Assembly: GCF_026626335.1 (NCBI RefSeq)
Contig: NZ_JAPNTZ010000002.1
Coordinates: forward strand, 310,001-374,000
Reading direction: 5' to 3'
DNA length: 64,000 nt
Source of the DNA: Paractinoplanes pyxinae
GTDB lineage: Bacteria > Actinomycetota > Actinomycetes > Mycobacteriales > Micromonosporaceae
Position numbers and translations under genes: made by a program. Positions 17,537-26,822 of the stretch are shown here, one piece after another; position 1 is the stretch's first letter; every line of letters starts with the position of its first letter. The notes under the pieces were generated by a model. It was not told where the DNA came from. It did no database searches and saw only the letters and a list, made by a program, of their open reading frames with translations.

Positions 17537-18024
17537 ATCGGGTGCAGTGTCACGTCGGTCAGTTTGCCGCCTTCGATCACCGCGGTCTGGTACGTGGCGA
17601 ACGGCTGCCGTCGCCGGTCGGTCGGTGAGCCGGGGTTGAGCAACCGCAGCCCGGACGCGGCGGTCGTGTCCCACGGGATGTGTGAGTGCCCGAAGACCAG
17701 CAGGTCGACGTCGGGGAAGCGGGCCGCGCAGCGTTCGGTGCGGCCGGTCGACTGCCCGGTCTCGTGGATCACCGCCAGCCGCAGCCCGTCCAGGTCGGCG
17801 TACGCGATCTCGGGCAGTCTCGCCCGCAGGCCCGGGCCGTCGTTGTTGCCGTAGCAGGCGATCAGGCGGGCCGAGCGCGCCTCGAAGGCGTTCAGCGCGG
17901 CCTCGTCGACCCAGTCCCCGGCGTGCACCACGACGTCGGCGGCGTCGATCGCGGCCCACAACGGCGCCGGCAGGTCGCGGGCGCGCTTGGGCAGATGGGT
18001 GTCGCTCGTGAGGACCAGACGCAT
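17527..18024 (-). CDS. YfcE/MJ0936-type metallophosphoesterase
   Basis: 165 residues from ATG 18024. Calcineurin-like motifs are complete: SDTHLP (D-x-H), AGDWVD (GDxx), CYGNNDGP (GNxD), VIHETGQ (the GH site replaced by IHE) and FGHSHIP (GHxH). Small members are metal-dependent phosphodiesterases of unknown physiological substrate. An upstream ATG at 18093 is less likely because TACTCT lies 6 nt before ATG 18024, suggesting a leaderless start. It is convergent with the helicase. Confidence 0.88.
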   Translation of the reverse strand: MRLVLTSDTHLPKRARDLPAPLWAAIDAADVVVHAGDWVDEAALNAFEARSARLIACYGNNDGPGLRARLPEIAYADLDGLRLAVIHETGQSTGRTERCAARFPDVDLLVFGHSHIPWDTTAASGLRLLNPGSPTDRRRQPFATYQTAVIEGGKLTDVTLHPIQR

Positions 18025-18030
18025 CGTTCC

Positions 18031-18036
18031 AGAGTA
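18031..18036 (-). promoter_or_regulatory. -10 box of the phosphoesterase gene (probably leaderless)
   Basis: TACTCT on the minus strand ends 6 nt before ATG 18024. Confidence 0.4.
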
Positions 18037-18050
18037 GGAAACAAAGCTTC

Positions 18051-18064
18051 GGGAAGCGCTCTCC
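18051..18064. promoter_or_regulatory. CebR-like operator, upstream copy
   Basis: GGGAAGCGCTCTCC has the AGCGCT core and purine/pyrimidine arms of the CebR box (TGGGAGCGCTCCCA), the LacI-type operator of cellulose-utilisation genes in Streptomyces. A second copy lies closer to the gene at 18313. The match is by eye. Confidence 0.45.
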
Positions 18065-18114
18065 GGGTCAAGATCGGCCGAATTGGCGGGCATGCCGTTT
18101 TTTCCGATCCGCGC

Positions 18115-18128
18115 CGGAACCGGTTCCG
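18115..18128. promoter_or_regulatory. Perfect 14-bp palindrome
   Basis: CGGAACCGGTTCCG is fully self-complementary and sits in the 380-bp gap between the phosphoesterase and the CBM32 protein. A half-like TTCCGGAA occurs further down near 18255. It could be an operator; no regulator is assigned. Confidence 0.35.
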
Positions 18129-18312
18129 AAGTCTGTGTTATCGAGCCCTGCCTCGACGGCCGAGCTGACCGTCGTACGGCATTGACCTGGGTTTATGACC
18201 TTGGAGGGCGGCCGCCGAGCCGGGTCTTTGTGACAACCGCAAGACCGGCTGAGTTCCGGAACCGTGTTCATCTATGGACAGCCGATGAACGCGTTCCTTA
18301 GCGTCGGTCGCG

Positions 18313-18326
18313 GGGGAGCGCTTTCC
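18313..18326. promoter_or_regulatory. CebR-like operator, gene-proximal copy
   Basis: GGGGAGCGCTTTCC lies 78 bp before ATG 18405 and differs from the CebR consensus at few positions. Together with the copy at 18051 it suggests LacI-type sugar control of the exoprotein gene. Confidence 0.5.
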
Positions 18327-18404
18327 CTCGTACGGACGAAGGAGAGTTCTGCCTTCCCTAGGGCGCAAGAGTCCCCCTTGCGCATCCCCGCCCAAGGAGA
18401 AGCA

Positions 18405-20636
18405 ATGACCATCCCCATCTCCTCCGCACCCGAGCGGAGGCGCTCCCCCTGGCGCCTCGCGGCGATCGGCGGCCTGGTCGCCACCGTCGTCGCGGGCTAC
18501 GCCGCCGTCACCGCGGTCGGCGCGAGTGCCGCCGAAACCCTGCTCTCACAGGGCAAGCCGGCCACCGCGTCGTCCACCCAGGCGGCCGGCGCCTACCTGG
18601 CGTCCGAGGCTGTCGACGGCAACGCCGGCACCCGCTGGTCGTCGGCCGCCAGTGACCCGCAGTGGCTACAGGTCGACCTGGGCAGCTCGCAGCAGATCAC
18701 CCGCGTCGAGCTCAACTGGGAGACCGCCGCGGCCAAGGCGTTCCAGCTCCAGGTCTCGGACAACGCGAGCACCTGGACCAACATCTATTCGACCACCACG
18801 TCGACCGGCGGCAACCAGAACCTGACGGTCAACGGCACCGGCCGGTACGTGCGCATGTACGGCACTCAGCGCACCACCGGCTACGGCTACTCACTCTGGG
18901 AGTTCAAGGTCTACGGCGGCACCACCACCACACCCCCGACCACCCCGCCCCCGACGACGCCGCCTCCGACGGGCGACCCGATCCCGGGCGGCGGCAGTCT
19001 CGGCGCCAACGTGGTCGTCTTCGACCCGTCGATGTCCAGCGCCAGCATCCAGGCCCGGGCCGATCAGATCTTCGCCCAGCAAGAGAGGGCGCAGTTCGGC
19101 ACCGGGCGCTACGTGCTCGCGTTCAAGCCGGGCACGTACAACAACCTCAACATCCAGGTCGGCTTCTACACCTCGGTCGTCGGCCTCGGGCAGAACCCGC
19201 AGGACGTACGGATCAACGGCGACATCACCGTCGACGCCGGCTGGTTCCAGGGCAACGCGACCCAGAACTTCTGGCGCAGCACCGAGAACGTGTCGGTCTA
19301 CCCGGTCAACGGCACCAACCGCTGGGCCGTCTCGCAGGCCGCCCCGTTCCGCCGCATGGACATCCACGGCAACCTGAACCTGGCCCCCAACGGGTACGGC
19401 TGGGCGTCCGGCGGCTACATCGCGGACTCGCGCATCAGCGGCAGCGAGGGGCAGTACTCGCAGCAGCAGTGGTTCACCCGGGACAGCCAGATCGGCTCGA
19501 ACACCAACGCGGTGTGGAACCAGACTTTCGTCGGCGTGCAGGGTGCCCCGGCCGCCAGCTACCCGACACCGCCGTACACGGTCATTCCGCAGACCCCGGT
19601 GATCCGCGAGAAGCCGTACCTGTACCAGAGCGGCAGCGACTACGCGGTCTTCGTGCCCAACCTGCGCACCAACACCTCGGGCGCGACCTGGGTCAACGGC
19701 AACAGCCCGGGTACGTCGATCCCGCTCAGCCAGTTCTACGTGGCCAAGCCGGGTGACACCGCCGCCCGGATCAACCAGGCGCTGGCCCAGGGCCTGAACC
19801 TGATCTTCCAGCCCGGCATCTACCACATCAACCAGACGATCAACGTGAACCGGGCCAACACCGTGGTCCTCGGCCTCGGCTACGCCACGATCATCCCGGA
19901 CAACGGCGTCACCGCGATGCAGGTGGCCGATGTGGACGGCGTGAAGGTGGCCGGCGTGCTGTTCGACGCGGGCACCACCAACTCGCCCAACCTGCTGGTC
20001 ATGGGTCAGTCGGGCTCGTCGGCCAACCACGCCGCCAACCCCAGCACCGTGCAGGACGTGTTCTTCCGGATCGGTGGCTACATCGCCGGCAAGGCCACCA
20101 ACAGCCTGCTGGTCAACAGCAACAACGTGATCATCGACCACATCTGGGCCTGGCGGGCCGACCACGGCAACGCCGGCACGTACGGCTGGACGGTCAACAC
20201 GGCCGACAGCGGCCTGATCGTCAACGGCAACAACGTGACAGCGTACGGGTTGTTCGTCGAGCACTACCAGAAGACTGAAGTCCTCTGGAACGGCAACGGC
20301 GGCCGTACGTACTTCCTGCAGAACGAGCAGCCGTACGACCCGCCGTCCAACGCCGCCTGGCGCACCGACGGGGTGCTCGGCTACCCGGCCTACAAGGTGG
20401 CCGACAGTGTCCAGACCCACGAGGCGTGGGCGATGGGCAGCTACGCGGTCTTCCTGGACAACCCGGCCATCCACTCGGCCAACGGCTTCCAGGCCCCGAC
20501 CCACGGCGGCGTGAAGTTCCACAACATCTTCACGATCTCGCTGGCCGCGGGCACGATCGACCACGTGGTCAACAACATCGGCGCGCCGGCTCAGGCCAGC
20601 AACGTCGTCCCCTCCACGATCACCAACTTCCCCTGA
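18405..20636 (+). CDS. Secreted CBM32 (F5/8 type C) plus right-handed beta-helix protein
   Basis: 743 residues from ATG 18405 with AAGGAG 6-7 nt upstream. A signal anchor with positive start lies at residues 10-45. A discoidin/CBM32 domain follows (about 47-180, including RWSSAASDPQWLQVDLGSS and YVRMYG), then a Thr/Pro linker, then two beta-helix halves (about 210-440 and 490-740) with LAFKPGTYNNLNIQVG and LIFQPGIYHINQTINV. The twin beta-helix layout recalls GH55 exo-beta-1,3-glucanases, but I see no firm catalytic motif. Likely a polysaccharide-acting exoprotein. Operator-like sites upstream support sugar regulation. Confidence 0.8.
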   Translation: MTIPISSAPERRRSPWRLAAIGGLVATVVAGYAAVTAVGASAAETLLSQGKPATASSTQAAGAYLASEAVDGNAGTRWSSAASDPQWLQVDLGSSQQITRVELNWETAAAKAFQLQVSDNASTWTNIYSTTTSTGGNQNLTVNGTGRYVRMYGTQRTTGYGYSLWEFKVYGGTTTTPPTTPPPTTPPPTGDPIPGGGSLGANVVVFDPSMSSASIQARADQIFAQQERAQFGTGRYVLAFKPGTYNNLNIQVGFYTSVVGLGQNPQDVRINGDITVDAGWFQGNATQNFWRSTENVSVYPVNGTNRWAVSQAAPFRRMDIHGNLNLAPNGYGWASGGYIADSRISGSEGQYSQQQWFTRDSQIGSNTNAVWNQTFVGVQGAPAASYPTPPYTVIPQTPVIREKPYLYQSGSDYAVFVPNLRTNTSGATWVNGNSPGTSIPLSQFYVAKPGDTAARINQALAQGLNLIFQPGIYHINQTINVNRANTVVLGLGYATIIPDNGVTAMQVADVDGVKVAGVLFDAGTTNSPNLLVMGQSGSSANHAANPSTVQDVFFRIGGYIAGKATNSLLVNSNNVIIDHIWAWRADHGNAGTYGWTVNTADSGLIVNGNNVTAYGLFVEHYQKTEVLWNGNGGRTYFLQNEQPYDPPSNAAWRTDGVLGYPAYKVADSVQTHEAWAMGSYAVFLDNPAIHSANGFQAPTHGGVKFHNIFTISLAAGTIDHVVNNIGAPAQASNVVPSTITNFP

Positions 20637-20656
20637 TCGTTCTGACCATGACGGTG

Positions 20657-20689
20657 CGGTGTCGTCTCCTGGAGAAGGGGACGACACCG
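20657..20689 (+). terminator. 13-bp hairpin terminator
   Basis: CGGTGTCGTCTCC and GGGGACGACACCG pair with one G-T wobble around a 7-nt loop, 20 nt after the stop of the beta-helix gene. It also separates this gene from the next promoter (TATGGC at 20700-20705). Confidence 0.7.
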
Positions 20690-20747
20690 TACCGTCGTCT
20701 ATGGCATGATCGCGGCCTCGCCCCTCTCCTTCGCCGCAGGGAACCCC

Positions 20748-22331
20748 ATGCTCTCTTTCGTCAAGCGGGCCCGCCTCGGCCGCTGGCTCGCTCTCGCCGT
20801 GGTCCCGGTCTCGCTGCTGAGCGTCGGCGGCGCCGCCGTGGCCGCCACCCACACCCTCACCGTCACCGTGATCAACCGCAGCGGCGCCAAGGTCAACGCC
20901 GGCCTGAAGCTGGTCGACGTGACGACCAGCTCGACCATCCTGGCCCGCTCGGGCACGGCCAAGAAGCTGACCAAGGGCACGTACGCCGTACTGACCTCGG
21001 TGACCTCCAACGGCACGATCACGTTGGCCGGCCAGACCGTGAAGGTGTCCGGTTCGACCAGGCTGACGATCGACACCCGCCGGGGCAAGCCGGTCGGGCT
21101 CGGTTTGAGCCCCGTCCCCAAGGGCCGGCAGTACACCCTCAACATGCGCATCTGCACCCGGACAAGCGCGAGCGAGGATGTCGAGGCCACCAACTTCGTC
21201 GCCTCGAAGCTGTACGTCCTGCCCAACTCCTCGAAGTACGTCGGCTTCGCCGCGATGGGCACCTGGAGCGACCTGTCCGGCACCACCGACAGCTACGCGG
21301 TGCTGCACCAGACCACCGGCATTCCGGCCGGGCTGGGCAAGACCTTCAACGCGACCAAGCTGGCCAAGATGCGGATCGTCCAGAAGCGTGGTCCGTCCGG
21401 CTCGGTCTACTCCGACCTGGCCGTGCAGCCGCAGACGAGCGGGTGCGGCAACGACCTGTACGCCGGAATGGGCAACACCGACAAGCCGACGATCAGCACC
21501 CTGCACGTCACGCCGGGCACGTGGGACTTCCGGGTCAGCTCGTCGGCGATCACGAAGACCAACGAGAACTGGAACATCGGCAGCTACTTCGCGAAGCGCA
21601 CTGTTGCCGCCGGCAAGTCGTACAACCTGAGCTTCTTCAACTCGGCCTGGGGTCCCAGCTCGCACCTGCCGGCCACGATCCGGGGCTACCTCTCGTTCGG
21701 CCTGAACGACATGTTCGCCGACCCGGCCTTCCCCGGCGCCGGCTCGGTCGAGGGCGGCGACAAGGCCTCGGCGGCCCTGTACTTCAACGGCAAGGCGGTC
21801 GCCGTGAAGCAGGACAAGGGCTGGGAGCCCGAGATGACGTACATGTACTACACGGTCAAGAAGGCCGGCTGGTACACGCTCACCAACACCGCCACCCGCT
21901 ACTACCCGGAGATCACCTTCCCGTCCGGGATGCTCTCCACGACCAGCCGGGTGACGTACCGGTTCCAGACCAAGCCGAACGCCAGCGCGCTGCCCGGGGT
22001 CTACTCCGTGCACATGTTGCCGGCCGGCCTGAGCATGACCAACAAGGCCAAGCCGGGAACCAAGACCAAGGTCACGATCAAATTGCTTCGTACGGTGGTC
22101 GACCCCGACGCCAAGCGGGGCACCGACCCCAAGGTGAGCAAGCTGACCGCCCAGATGTCGCCGGACAGCGGCAAGACGTGGCGCACCGTCCCGGTCTCGA
22201 AGGTCGGCGGCACCTGGTACGCGACAGTCACCAACCCGACGACCAGCGCGGTGGCCCTCAAGGTGCGGGCCACGGTCGCCGGCGGCGCCTACACCGAAGC
22301 CACCGTCTTCCGCGCCTACGGAATCGGCTAG
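20748..22331 (+). CDS. Secreted protein of unknown function
   Basis: 527 residues from ATG 20748 (AGGGA 5-6 nt upstream); an in-frame ATG at 20706 sits on the likely -10 box and is less probable. Residues 1-33 are a signal peptide ending near AAVAA. The mature protein is Lys/Thr/Ser-rich and beta-rich, beginning with THTLTVTVINRSGAKV, an Ig-like or carboxypeptidase-regulatory-like look. It ends with a second beta domain (about 440-527). Two cysteines (MRICTR and TSGCGND) could form a disulfide. I do not recognise a family. It converges with the LacI gene by 4 nt. Confidence 0.75.
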   Translation: MLSFVKRARLGRWLALAVVPVSLLSVGGAAVAATHTLTVTVINRSGAKVNAGLKLVDVTTSSTILARSGTAKKLTKGTYAVLTSVTSNGTITLAGQTVKVSGSTRLTIDTRRGKPVGLGLSPVPKGRQYTLNMRICTRTSASEDVEATNFVASKLYVLPNSSKYVGFAAMGTWSDLSGTTDSYAVLHQTTGIPAGLGKTFNATKLAKMRIVQKRGPSGSVYSDLAVQPQTSGCGNDLYAGMGNTDKPTISTLHVTPGTWDFRVSSSAITKTNENWNIGSYFAKRTVAAGKSYNLSFFNSAWGPSSHLPATIRGYLSFGLNDMFADPAFPGAGSVEGGDKASAALYFNGKAVAVKQDKGWEPEMTYMYYTVKKAGWYTLTNTATRYYPEITFPSGMLSTTSRVTYRFQTKPNASALPGVYSVHMLPAGLSMTNKAKPGTKTKVTIKLLRTVVDPDAKRGTDPKVSKLTAQMSPDSGKTWRTVPVSKVGGTWYATVTNPTTSAVALKVRATVAGGAYTEATVFRAYGIG

Positions 22332-23320
22332 ATCGGTAACTCTCCCGAGCCCCGGGGGATCAGGGTCGTCGGGATCCTGATCTCCCGGGGTGGGCCGTCG
22401 TAGCCCTCGATCCGCTCGAAGAGGGCCGCGGCGGCCGTGCGGCCCATGCGGGCTGGATCCTGGGCGACCACGGTGACCGGGGGCTCGAGCAGGTCGGCCA
22501 GCGGGAAGTCGTCGAAGCCGACCAGGGCCACCGAGCGCTCGCGGGAAAGGCGCCGCAAAGCCCGTACGACGCCCAGGGTGACCATGCTCTGGGTGGTGAA
22601 CAGGGCCGTCGGTGGGTGCGGGCCGCGCAGCATCGCGACGGCGGCTCGTTCGGCGTCGGTCGGATCGTGCAGATCGTGCACCGCGGGGCCGGCCCGGCTG
22701 CCCAGCGCGCGCAGATAGCCGCGGTGGCGGTCGCGGGTCGTGGACAGGTGCTGGTGGCCGCCGAGGAAGCCGATGCTGCGGTGGCCCTGCGCGATCAGAT
22801 GGCGTACGGCGCCGGCCGCCCCGGAGACGTTGGTGGAGACGACCGTGTCGCCCGCGGCGCCGGTGGGGGTGCGGTCGACGAAGACGACGGGCAGGCCGGT
22901 GTGCGCTCCTAAGTGGCCGGAGTCGGCGCCGGTCGGAGCCAGGATCAGGCCGTCCGTCTGGCGCTCGGCGAACGCTTCGGCCAGCGTCTGTTCCCGTACG
23001 GGATCCTGGTCGAGACTCCCGGTGAGCACCTGGATGCCCCGCGCCCGGGCCTGGTCCTCGACCGCCCGGTGCAGCGCGGCCGAGAACGGGTGGGACACGT
23101 CGTCGAGCAGCAGGCCGATCGTGCGGGTGCGGCGGTCGTTGCGGCGCAGCATGCTGGCGCCCACGTGCGGGCGGTAGTCGAGCGACTCGACCGCCGCGTG
23201 CACGCGTGCGGCCAGGTCGGGGGCCACCGTTGTCTCGCCGTTGACCACCCGGGACACCGTCTTGAGGCTCACTCCGGCGGTGCGGGCGACGTCGTTCATG
23301 GTTGGCCGATGCGATGTCAT
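22328..23320 (-). CDS. LacI-family transcriptional regulator of the adjacent ABC transporter
   Basis: 330 residues from ATG 23320, GGAGG 7-8 nt upstream. The N-terminal HTH (MNDVARTAGVSLKTVSRVVNG) is canonical, followed by a periplasmic-binding-like sensor domain with VVFVDRTP and VGFDDFPLADLL. LacI proteins release DNA on binding a sugar. It is divergent from a sugar ABC operon, and a perfect 12-bp palindrome lies at that operon's promoter, so local repression is likely. The sugar is unknown. Confidence 0.92.
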   Translation of the reverse strand: MTSHRPTMNDVARTAGVSLKTVSRVVNGETTVAPDLAARVHAAVESLDYRPHVGASMLRRNDRRTRTIGLLLDDVSHPFSAALHRAVEDQARARGIQVLTGSLDQDPVREQTLAEAFAERQTDGLILAPTGADSGHLGAHTGLPVVFVDRTPTGAAGDTVVSTNVSGAAGAVRHLIAQGHRSIGFLGGHQHLSTTRDRHRGYLRALGSRAGPAVHDLHDPTDAERAAVAMLRGPHPPTALFTTQSMVTLGVVRALRRLSRERSVALVGFDDFPLADLLEPPVTVVAQDPARMGRTAAAALFERIEGYDGPPREIRIPTTLIPRGSGELPI

Positions 23321-23335
23321 CCATCTACCTCCGTC

Positions 23336-23360
23336 GATGTTGATCACTGTCGGCAACATC
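23336..23360. promoter_or_regulatory. Inverted repeat near the LacI start
   Basis: GATGTTG (23336-23342) and CAACATC (23354-23360) form 7-bp arms around 11 nt. It lies just upstream of the LacI gene and may serve autoregulation. Confidence 0.35.
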
Positions 23361-23374
23361 GTGGAAACTCATTG

Positions 23375-23419
23375 TTGACATGAAGTGAAGGCGGGCGTCT
23401 ACTGCGAGACAACGTTGTC
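23375..23419 (+). promoter_or_regulatory. Promoter and LacI operator of the sugar ABC operon
   Basis: A perfect -35 TTGACA (23375-23380) and a weak -10 TCTACT (23398-23403) are 17 nt apart. The perfect palindrome GACAACGTTGTC at 23408-23419 covers the expected transcript start. Its CG-centred form is typical of LacI-family operators, and repression by the divergent regulator is the simple reading. Confidence 0.65.
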
Positions 23420-23451
23420 CCTCGATTTCGCTAAATCGATTGGGAGGGAGC

Positions 23452-24477
23452 ATGCGCAGGAAAATGCTGGCCGCGGGCTGCGCGGTGACATTGGTCCTCG
23501 GCACCGCGGCCTGCAACCGTGGAACAGGCGAGGACGTCGTCGGTCTCATCACCAAGACCGACACCAACCCCTTCTTCGTCCAGATGAGAAAGGGCGCCCA
23601 GAGCGAGGCCAAGACCCAAGGCGTCGAACTGCAGAGCTTCGCCGGCAAGCAGGACGGCGACAACGAGGCCCAGGTGCAGGCGATCGAGAACCTGATGTCG
23701 TTCGGCGCCAAGGGCTTCCTGATCACGCCGAACGACTCGAAGGCGATCGTGCCCTCGATCGACAAGGCCCACGAGCAGGACATGCTCGTGATCGCGCTGG
23801 ACACGCCGGTCGACCCGCCCAACGCGGCCGACGCCACCTTCGCCACCGACAACTACCAGGCCGGCAAGCTGATCGGGCAGTGGGCCAAGGCCAAGTTCGC
23901 CAAGGACGGCAAGCAGGCCAGGATCGCCATGCTCGACCTCAACGCCAACCAGGTCTCCGTCGACGTCAAGCGCGACCAGGGCTTCCTCGACGGTTTCGGT
24001 ATCGACGTGGGCGACCCGAACAAGATCGGCGACGAGAACGACCCGCAGATCGCCGGCCACGACGTCACCGACGGCGCCGAGGACGGCGGCCGCACCGCGA
24101 TGGAGAACCTGCTGCAGAAGGACTCCACGATCAACCTGGTCTACACGATCAACGAGCCCGCCGCGGCCGGCGCCTATCTGGCTCTGCAGGCGGCCGGCAA
24201 GGAGAAGGACACCGTCATCGTCTCGATCGACGGCGGCTGCCCCGGGGTCGACAACGTGTCCAAGGGGATCATCGGGGCCACCTCGATGCAGTTCCCGCTC
24301 AAGATGGCCCAGCTGGGCATCAACGCCATCGCCGCGTACGCCAAGGACGGCACCCGGCCCCAGGCGACACCGGGCAAGGACTTCTACGACACCGGAACCC
24401 AACTGATCACCGACGACCCGCAGGCCGGCGTGGAGGCGAAGGACTCCACGTGGGGCAAGCAGAACTGCTGGGGCTGA
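23452..24477 (+). CDS. Sugar ABC transporter substrate-binding lipoprotein (ribose/fructose type)
   Basis: 341 residues from ATG 23452 with GGGAGGGAG directly upstream. The lipobox TAAC (Cys about 21) follows a short hydrophobic signal. The Peripla_BP_4 domain shows VGLITKTDTNPFFVQMRKGA and ALDTPVD and a hinge near INEPAAAG. FrcB- and RbsB-like proteins deliver monosaccharides to the permease. It is followed at once by permease and ATPase genes. Confidence 0.9.
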   Translation: MRRKMLAAGCAVTLVLGTAACNRGTGEDVVGLITKTDTNPFFVQMRKGAQSEAKTQGVELQSFAGKQDGDNEAQVQAIENLMSFGAKGFLITPNDSKAIVPSIDKAHEQDMLVIALDTPVDPPNAADATFATDNYQAGKLIGQWAKAKFAKDGKQARIAMLDLNANQVSVDVKRDQGFLDGFGIDVGDPNKIGDENDPQIAGHDVTDGAEDGGRTAMENLLQKDSTINLVYTINEPAAAGAYLALQAAGKEKDTVIVSIDGGCPGVDNVSKGIIGATSMQFPLKMAQLGINAIAAYAKDGTRPQATPGKDFYDTGTQLITDDPQAGVEAKDSTWGKQNCWG

Positions 24478-24478
24478 C

Positions 24479-25497
24479 ATGACCGCGACCACCTCCGCTC
24501 CCGCCGACTTCGACGTGCGCAAGAACGACTCGCTCGGCCTGCGCGTGCAGCACTTGTTGCACGCCAACCCCGTACTGGGACCGCTGGCCGTTCTGATCGT
24601 GGCGATCATCGCGTTCTCGATCGTCAACGCGCGCTTCCTGACCGCCACCAACCTGTCGCTCGTGCTGCAGCAGGTGACGGTGATCGCCACGCTGGCCCTC
24701 GGGCAGACCCTGATCATCCTGACCGCCGGCATCGACCTGTCGGCCGGCGCCATCGCGGTGTTCTCGTCGATCCTGATGGCCGAGTTCGCCACCAAGGCCG
24801 GAATGCCCGGCCTGATCGCGCTGCTGCTGGGCTTCGCCTGCGGCACCGCGATGGGCGCGATCAACGGCTTCCTGGTGACCCGGATAAAACTGCCACCGTT
24901 CATCGTCACGCTCGGCACGCTGACGATCTTCTTCTCGCTCAACTCGGTCGTGAGCAACAGCGAGACCGTCCGCGGCACCGACATGCCCGGCCTGATGACG
25001 TGGACCGGCAACTCGATCCCGATCGGCAACTTCCGGCTGACGTACGGGTCGATCATCATGCTGCTGCTGTTCGCGTTCTTCTTCTACGCGCTCGGCCGCA
25101 CGGCGTGGGGCAAACACGTCTATGCCACCGGTGACGACACCGAATCGGCCCGGCTGGCCGGCATCCAGACCGGGCGGGTGCTGTTCTCGGTCTACACCGT
25201 GGCCGGCCTGCTCTACGCGATCGGCGGCTGGATCCTCATCGGCCGGCTCGCCTCGGCCAGCCCCAACGTGGGCGTCGAGTACAACCTCGACTCGATCACC
25301 GCCGTCGTGCTCGGCGGCACCAGCCTCTTCGGCGGCCGCGGCAGCGTGATCGGCACCCTGATCGGCGCGCTCATCGTCGGCGTGTTCCGCAACGGGTTGC
25401 AACTGGGTGGCGTCGAGGTGGTCTGGCAGGGCTTCGCGATCGGCCTGCTGGTACTGGTCGCGGTCTCCCTCGACCAGTGGATCAGGAAGGTGAAGAC

Positions 25498-25501
<4 letters not shown>
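24479..25501 (+). CDS. Sugar ABC transporter permease (FrcC/RbsC-like)
   Basis: 340 residues, BPD_transp_2 family with about 8-10 membrane helices. It carries the family motif LTAGIDLSAGAIAVFSS and the C-terminal TSLFGGRGSVIGTLIGALI. It starts 1 nt after the binding-protein stop, and its own stop overlaps the ATPase ATG. One permease gene is present, so it probably forms a homodimer. Confidence 0.92.
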
Positions 25502-26331
<830 letters not shown>

Positions 26332-26338
26332 GCGGAGC

Positions 26339-26554
26339 CTACTTCTTCTTCTTACCGGAATCGTCGTTGAACATCTGCGCCAGCATGAGGTCGTCGCGCT
26401 CCGCGGCGGCCTCACGGCCGTTCTTCGGCTCCTTGACGGCAACCTTCCAGAACAGGGCCACGATCACAGCCATCCAGGCCCACCAGGGAACGCCCGACTC
26501 CGGCCCGAACAGGCCACTAGTCACGTCGTACGCGGTCTGCAGGTACTGGTCCAT
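26339..26554 (-). CDS. Small single-pass membrane protein, unknown function
   Basis: 71 residues from ATG 26554 (MDQYLQTAYDVTSG); an upstream ATG at 26602 would add 16 residues. One hydrophobic helix (WWAWMAVIVALFWKVAV) is followed by a charged region and a lysine-only tail (SGKKKK). G-rich sequence upstream may be the ribosome site. I do not recognise a family. Confidence 0.6.
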   Translation of the reverse strand: MDQYLQTAYDVTSGLFGPESGVPWWAWMAVIVALFWKVAVKEPKNGREAAAERDDLMLAQMFNDDSGKKKK

Positions 26555-26690
26555 CCGTGGCCCCCCGTCGCTGAATGTCGGCCCCTTGGATCGGCGGCCC
26601 AAGCCGCCTCCTTAGCTTTCGCCGCACTCTTCGATGGATGCGGATTGTTACCGTCGGGGCCGTGAAGACGGCGGCTGAGCGGCCTGTTCC

Positions 26691-26822
26691 ATGACCGGCC
26701 GACCTCGCACGCCCGGCAGCGGCGGTTCGGGCCCCGGCGACGACCCGCCGCCACCGTCCGGCCGCGACCGGCCGCCCCCGCCACCTCGGCCCGGCGACGC
26801 GGACAGCACCGTTGGACACTGA
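26691..26822 (+). CDS. Possible 43-residue Pro/Gly-rich small ORF
   Basis: An ATG at 26691 opens a short reading frame rich in proline, glycine and arginine that stops just inside the next gene's upstream start. Codon usage is that of the genome, but so is the non-coding DNA here. It may be real or chance. Confidence 0.2.
   Translation: MTGRPRTPGSGGSGPGDDPPPPSGRDRPPPPPRPGDADSTVGH

Noticed and set aside
14513..17959. Very long minus-strand open frame of 1148 codons opposite the helicase gene
   Set aside because: It is an antisense shadow in GC-rich DNA; its translation has no recognisable domain while the plus strand encodes a full helicase.
18891..23324. 1477-codon minus-strand frame spanning several genes
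   Set aside because: It runs antisense to the CBM32 and unknown exoproteins and out of frame with the LacI gene; composition is Arg/Gly/Val-rich filler.
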